This document shows, one piece after another, positions 60,881-64,000 of a stretch of DNA of 64,000 bases. The notes under the pieces are model-generated. The model made no database searches, was not told where the DNA came from, and saw only the letters and a list, made by a program, of their open reading frames with translations. Position numbers and translations under genes: made by a program. Within the stretch, counting starts at the first letter, position 1. Each line of letters opens with the position of its first letter. Source of the stretch: Streptomyces sp. DT2A-34 (lineage in GTDB: Bacteria > Actinomycetota > Actinomycetes > Streptomycetales > Streptomycetaceae); assembly GCF_030499515.1 (NCBI RefSeq), contig NZ_JASTWJ010000001.1, positions 8,288,001-8,352,000 on the forward strand, in the 5' to 3' direction.

Positions 60881-61621
60881 TCAGGACGGCGCGAGGACGC
60901 AGAACTCGTGGCCCTCCGGGTCGGTCAGGCATGTCCACGGGACGTCGCCCTGGCCGAGGTCGAGGTCGGTGGCGCCGAGGGCTCGCAGCCGGGCCACCTC
61001 CGCCGCCTTGTCGTCACCGGGGTACGGCAGCAGGTCGAGATGGACGCGGTCCGGCACGGTCTTCACGTCGGGCGTGCGGAGGAACTCGAGAAACGGGCCG
61101 ACACCCTTGGCGGAGCGCAGCACCGCATGATCGTCGGTCACCTCGTGCAACGCCCAGTCCATCGCCTCACCCCAGAACCGGGCCATGGCCCGCGGATCCG
61201 CGCAGTCGACCACCACCGCGGCGATCGGCCCGGTGTCCCGGTAGACCTCCCGAGGCTCCAGCACGCAGAACTCGTTGCCCTCCGGGTCGGCGAGGACCGT
61301 CCACGGCACGTCGCCCTGGCCCATGTGGGCGGGCGCCGCACCGAGAGCCTTCAGGCGCGCGACCAGCTCCGCCTGATGCGCCGCAGAGGTGGTGGCGAGA
61401 TCGAGGTGCACACGGTTCTTTGTCGTCGTCTTGGGTTCCGGGACGGGAACGACGTCGATGCCGACGACGACCGGGTCCGGCCAAACGAGGCCGCCGCCGG
61501 GTCCCACGTAGGTGGTCACGCCGGGGCTGTAGGCACTCCAGCCGAGCGCCTCCGCCCAGAACCGGCCGACCGCCGAGGCATCAAGAGCCTTGATGATCAC
61601 ATGAACAGGTCGCAGTGCCAT
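60881..61621 (-). CDS. Two-domain VOC (glyoxalase/bleomycin-resistance) family protein
   Basis: 246 residues from ATG 61621. Two VOC modules: residues 1-125 (VHVIIKALDASAVGRFWAEALGWSA to GQGDVPWTVLADPEGNEFCVLEPRE) and 130-246 (AAVVVDCADPRAMARFWGEAMDWALH to GQGDVPWTCLTDPEGHEFCVLAPS). The repeats arose by internal duplication. VOC proteins bind metal or hydrophobic ligands; this two-module glyoxalase_6 type often has no known enzyme activity. Divergent from argC. Confidence 0.88.
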   Translation of the reverse strand: MALRPVHVIIKALDASAVGRFWAEALGWSAYSPGVTTYVGPGGGLVWPDPVVVGIDVVPVPEPKTTTKNRVHLDLATTSAAHQAELVARLKALGAAPAHMGQGDVPWTVLADPEGNEFCVLEPREVYRDTGPIAAVVVDCADPRAMARFWGEAMDWALHEVTDDHAVLRSAKGVGPFLEFLRTPDVKTVPDRVHLDLLPYPGDDKAAEVARLRALGATDLDLGQGDVPWTCLTDPEGHEFCVLAPS

Positions 61622-61768
61622 GCCGGCGATCCTATGCACCCGCCCTGCAACGACATCCGCACCATCGCCGAAGACAGGTGGCCGCCGGCCCGCGACCGCC
61701 CGGGGTGGCGGCATGCGGCCGGCGATCGGCACGCACCTGCCGATCGAGCTGCATACCCACCCGACGAG

Positions 61769-61802
61769 ATTGCATAAACGTGCATCGAAACGTATAGTCA
61801 TG
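61769..61802 (+). promoter_or_regulatory. argC promoter with ARG box
   Basis: -35 TTGCAT (61770-61775), 17-bp spacer, -10 TATAGT (61793-61798). The stretch from TGCATAAACG through TGCATCGAAACG resembles Streptomyces ARG boxes bound by ArgR and covers the promoter, so arginine should repress it. Confidence 0.65.
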
Positions 61803-61810
61803 CCGTCTAG

Positions 61811-63999
<2,189 letters not shown>

Positions 64000-64000
64000 G

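Overview
The window is high-GC actinobacterial chromosome and looks like Streptomyces throughout: very strong G/C bias at third codon positions, frequent GTG starts, many 1-4 bp start/stop overlaps, a rarABCDE conservon, conserved housekeeping loci (infC-rpmI-rplT, pheST, argCJ) and typical Streptomyces dispersed intergenic repeats. From memory the order resembles the Streptomyces coelicolor SCO1630-to-SCO1579 interval. That comparison is recall, not a search.

Left part (1-22 kb). Two DUF1989 genes (urea-carboxylase-associated proteins, proposed carboxyguanidine deiminase subunits) run off the left edge and face a TetR regulator. A five-gene conservon follows: sensor-like ATPase, roadblock protein, DUF742 protein, GTPase, and a P450 that lacks the ExxR motif. 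Then come an RluA-type pseudouridine synthase, a class I terpene synthase, a low-conservation patch with an intact IS5-family element, and an APC permease. The permease carries the same 22-bp palindrome as the DUF1989 operon about 11.5 kb away, so the two probably form one regulon. An iron-boxed siderophore-interacting protein, a 5'-3' exonuclease, a glycine-betaine-type ABC importer with a permease-double-receptor fusion, a cupin regulator, a metal-receptor protein and a TDT transporter with its divergent LysR regulator complete this part.

Middle part (23-38 kb). An ethanolamine module contains a class I amidotransferase-like hydrolase, an ethanolamine-type permease, a GntR/FCD regulator, glnA4, an aldehyde dehydrogenase and an SDR. 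The products fit import, gamma-glutamylation, two oxidations and release of glutamate plus glycine. One putative operator occurs before the permease and again before glnA4. A membrane-anchored, proline-rich repeat protein is translationally coupled to a mycosin-like subtilase. It is followed by a beta-lactamase-fold protein, SseB and DUF1844 genes.

Right part (38-64 kb). The IF3-L35-L20 operon has a terminator-like hairpin in its leader and an apparent AUC start. It is followed by an rRNA methyltransferase, an orphan histidine kinase, pheST, a PP2C phosphatase, an NsdA-like regulator, a Nudix hydrolase, 3-hydroxybutyryl-CoA dehydrogenase, a Tat-exported glycosidase-like protein, a divergent EamA/MocR pair whose start codons interlock, several small conserved proteins, a secreted GH51 arabinofuranosidase, a TOPRIM protein, a VOC protein, and argC-argJ with the first bases of argB. 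I saw no rRNA, tRNA or CRISPR array.
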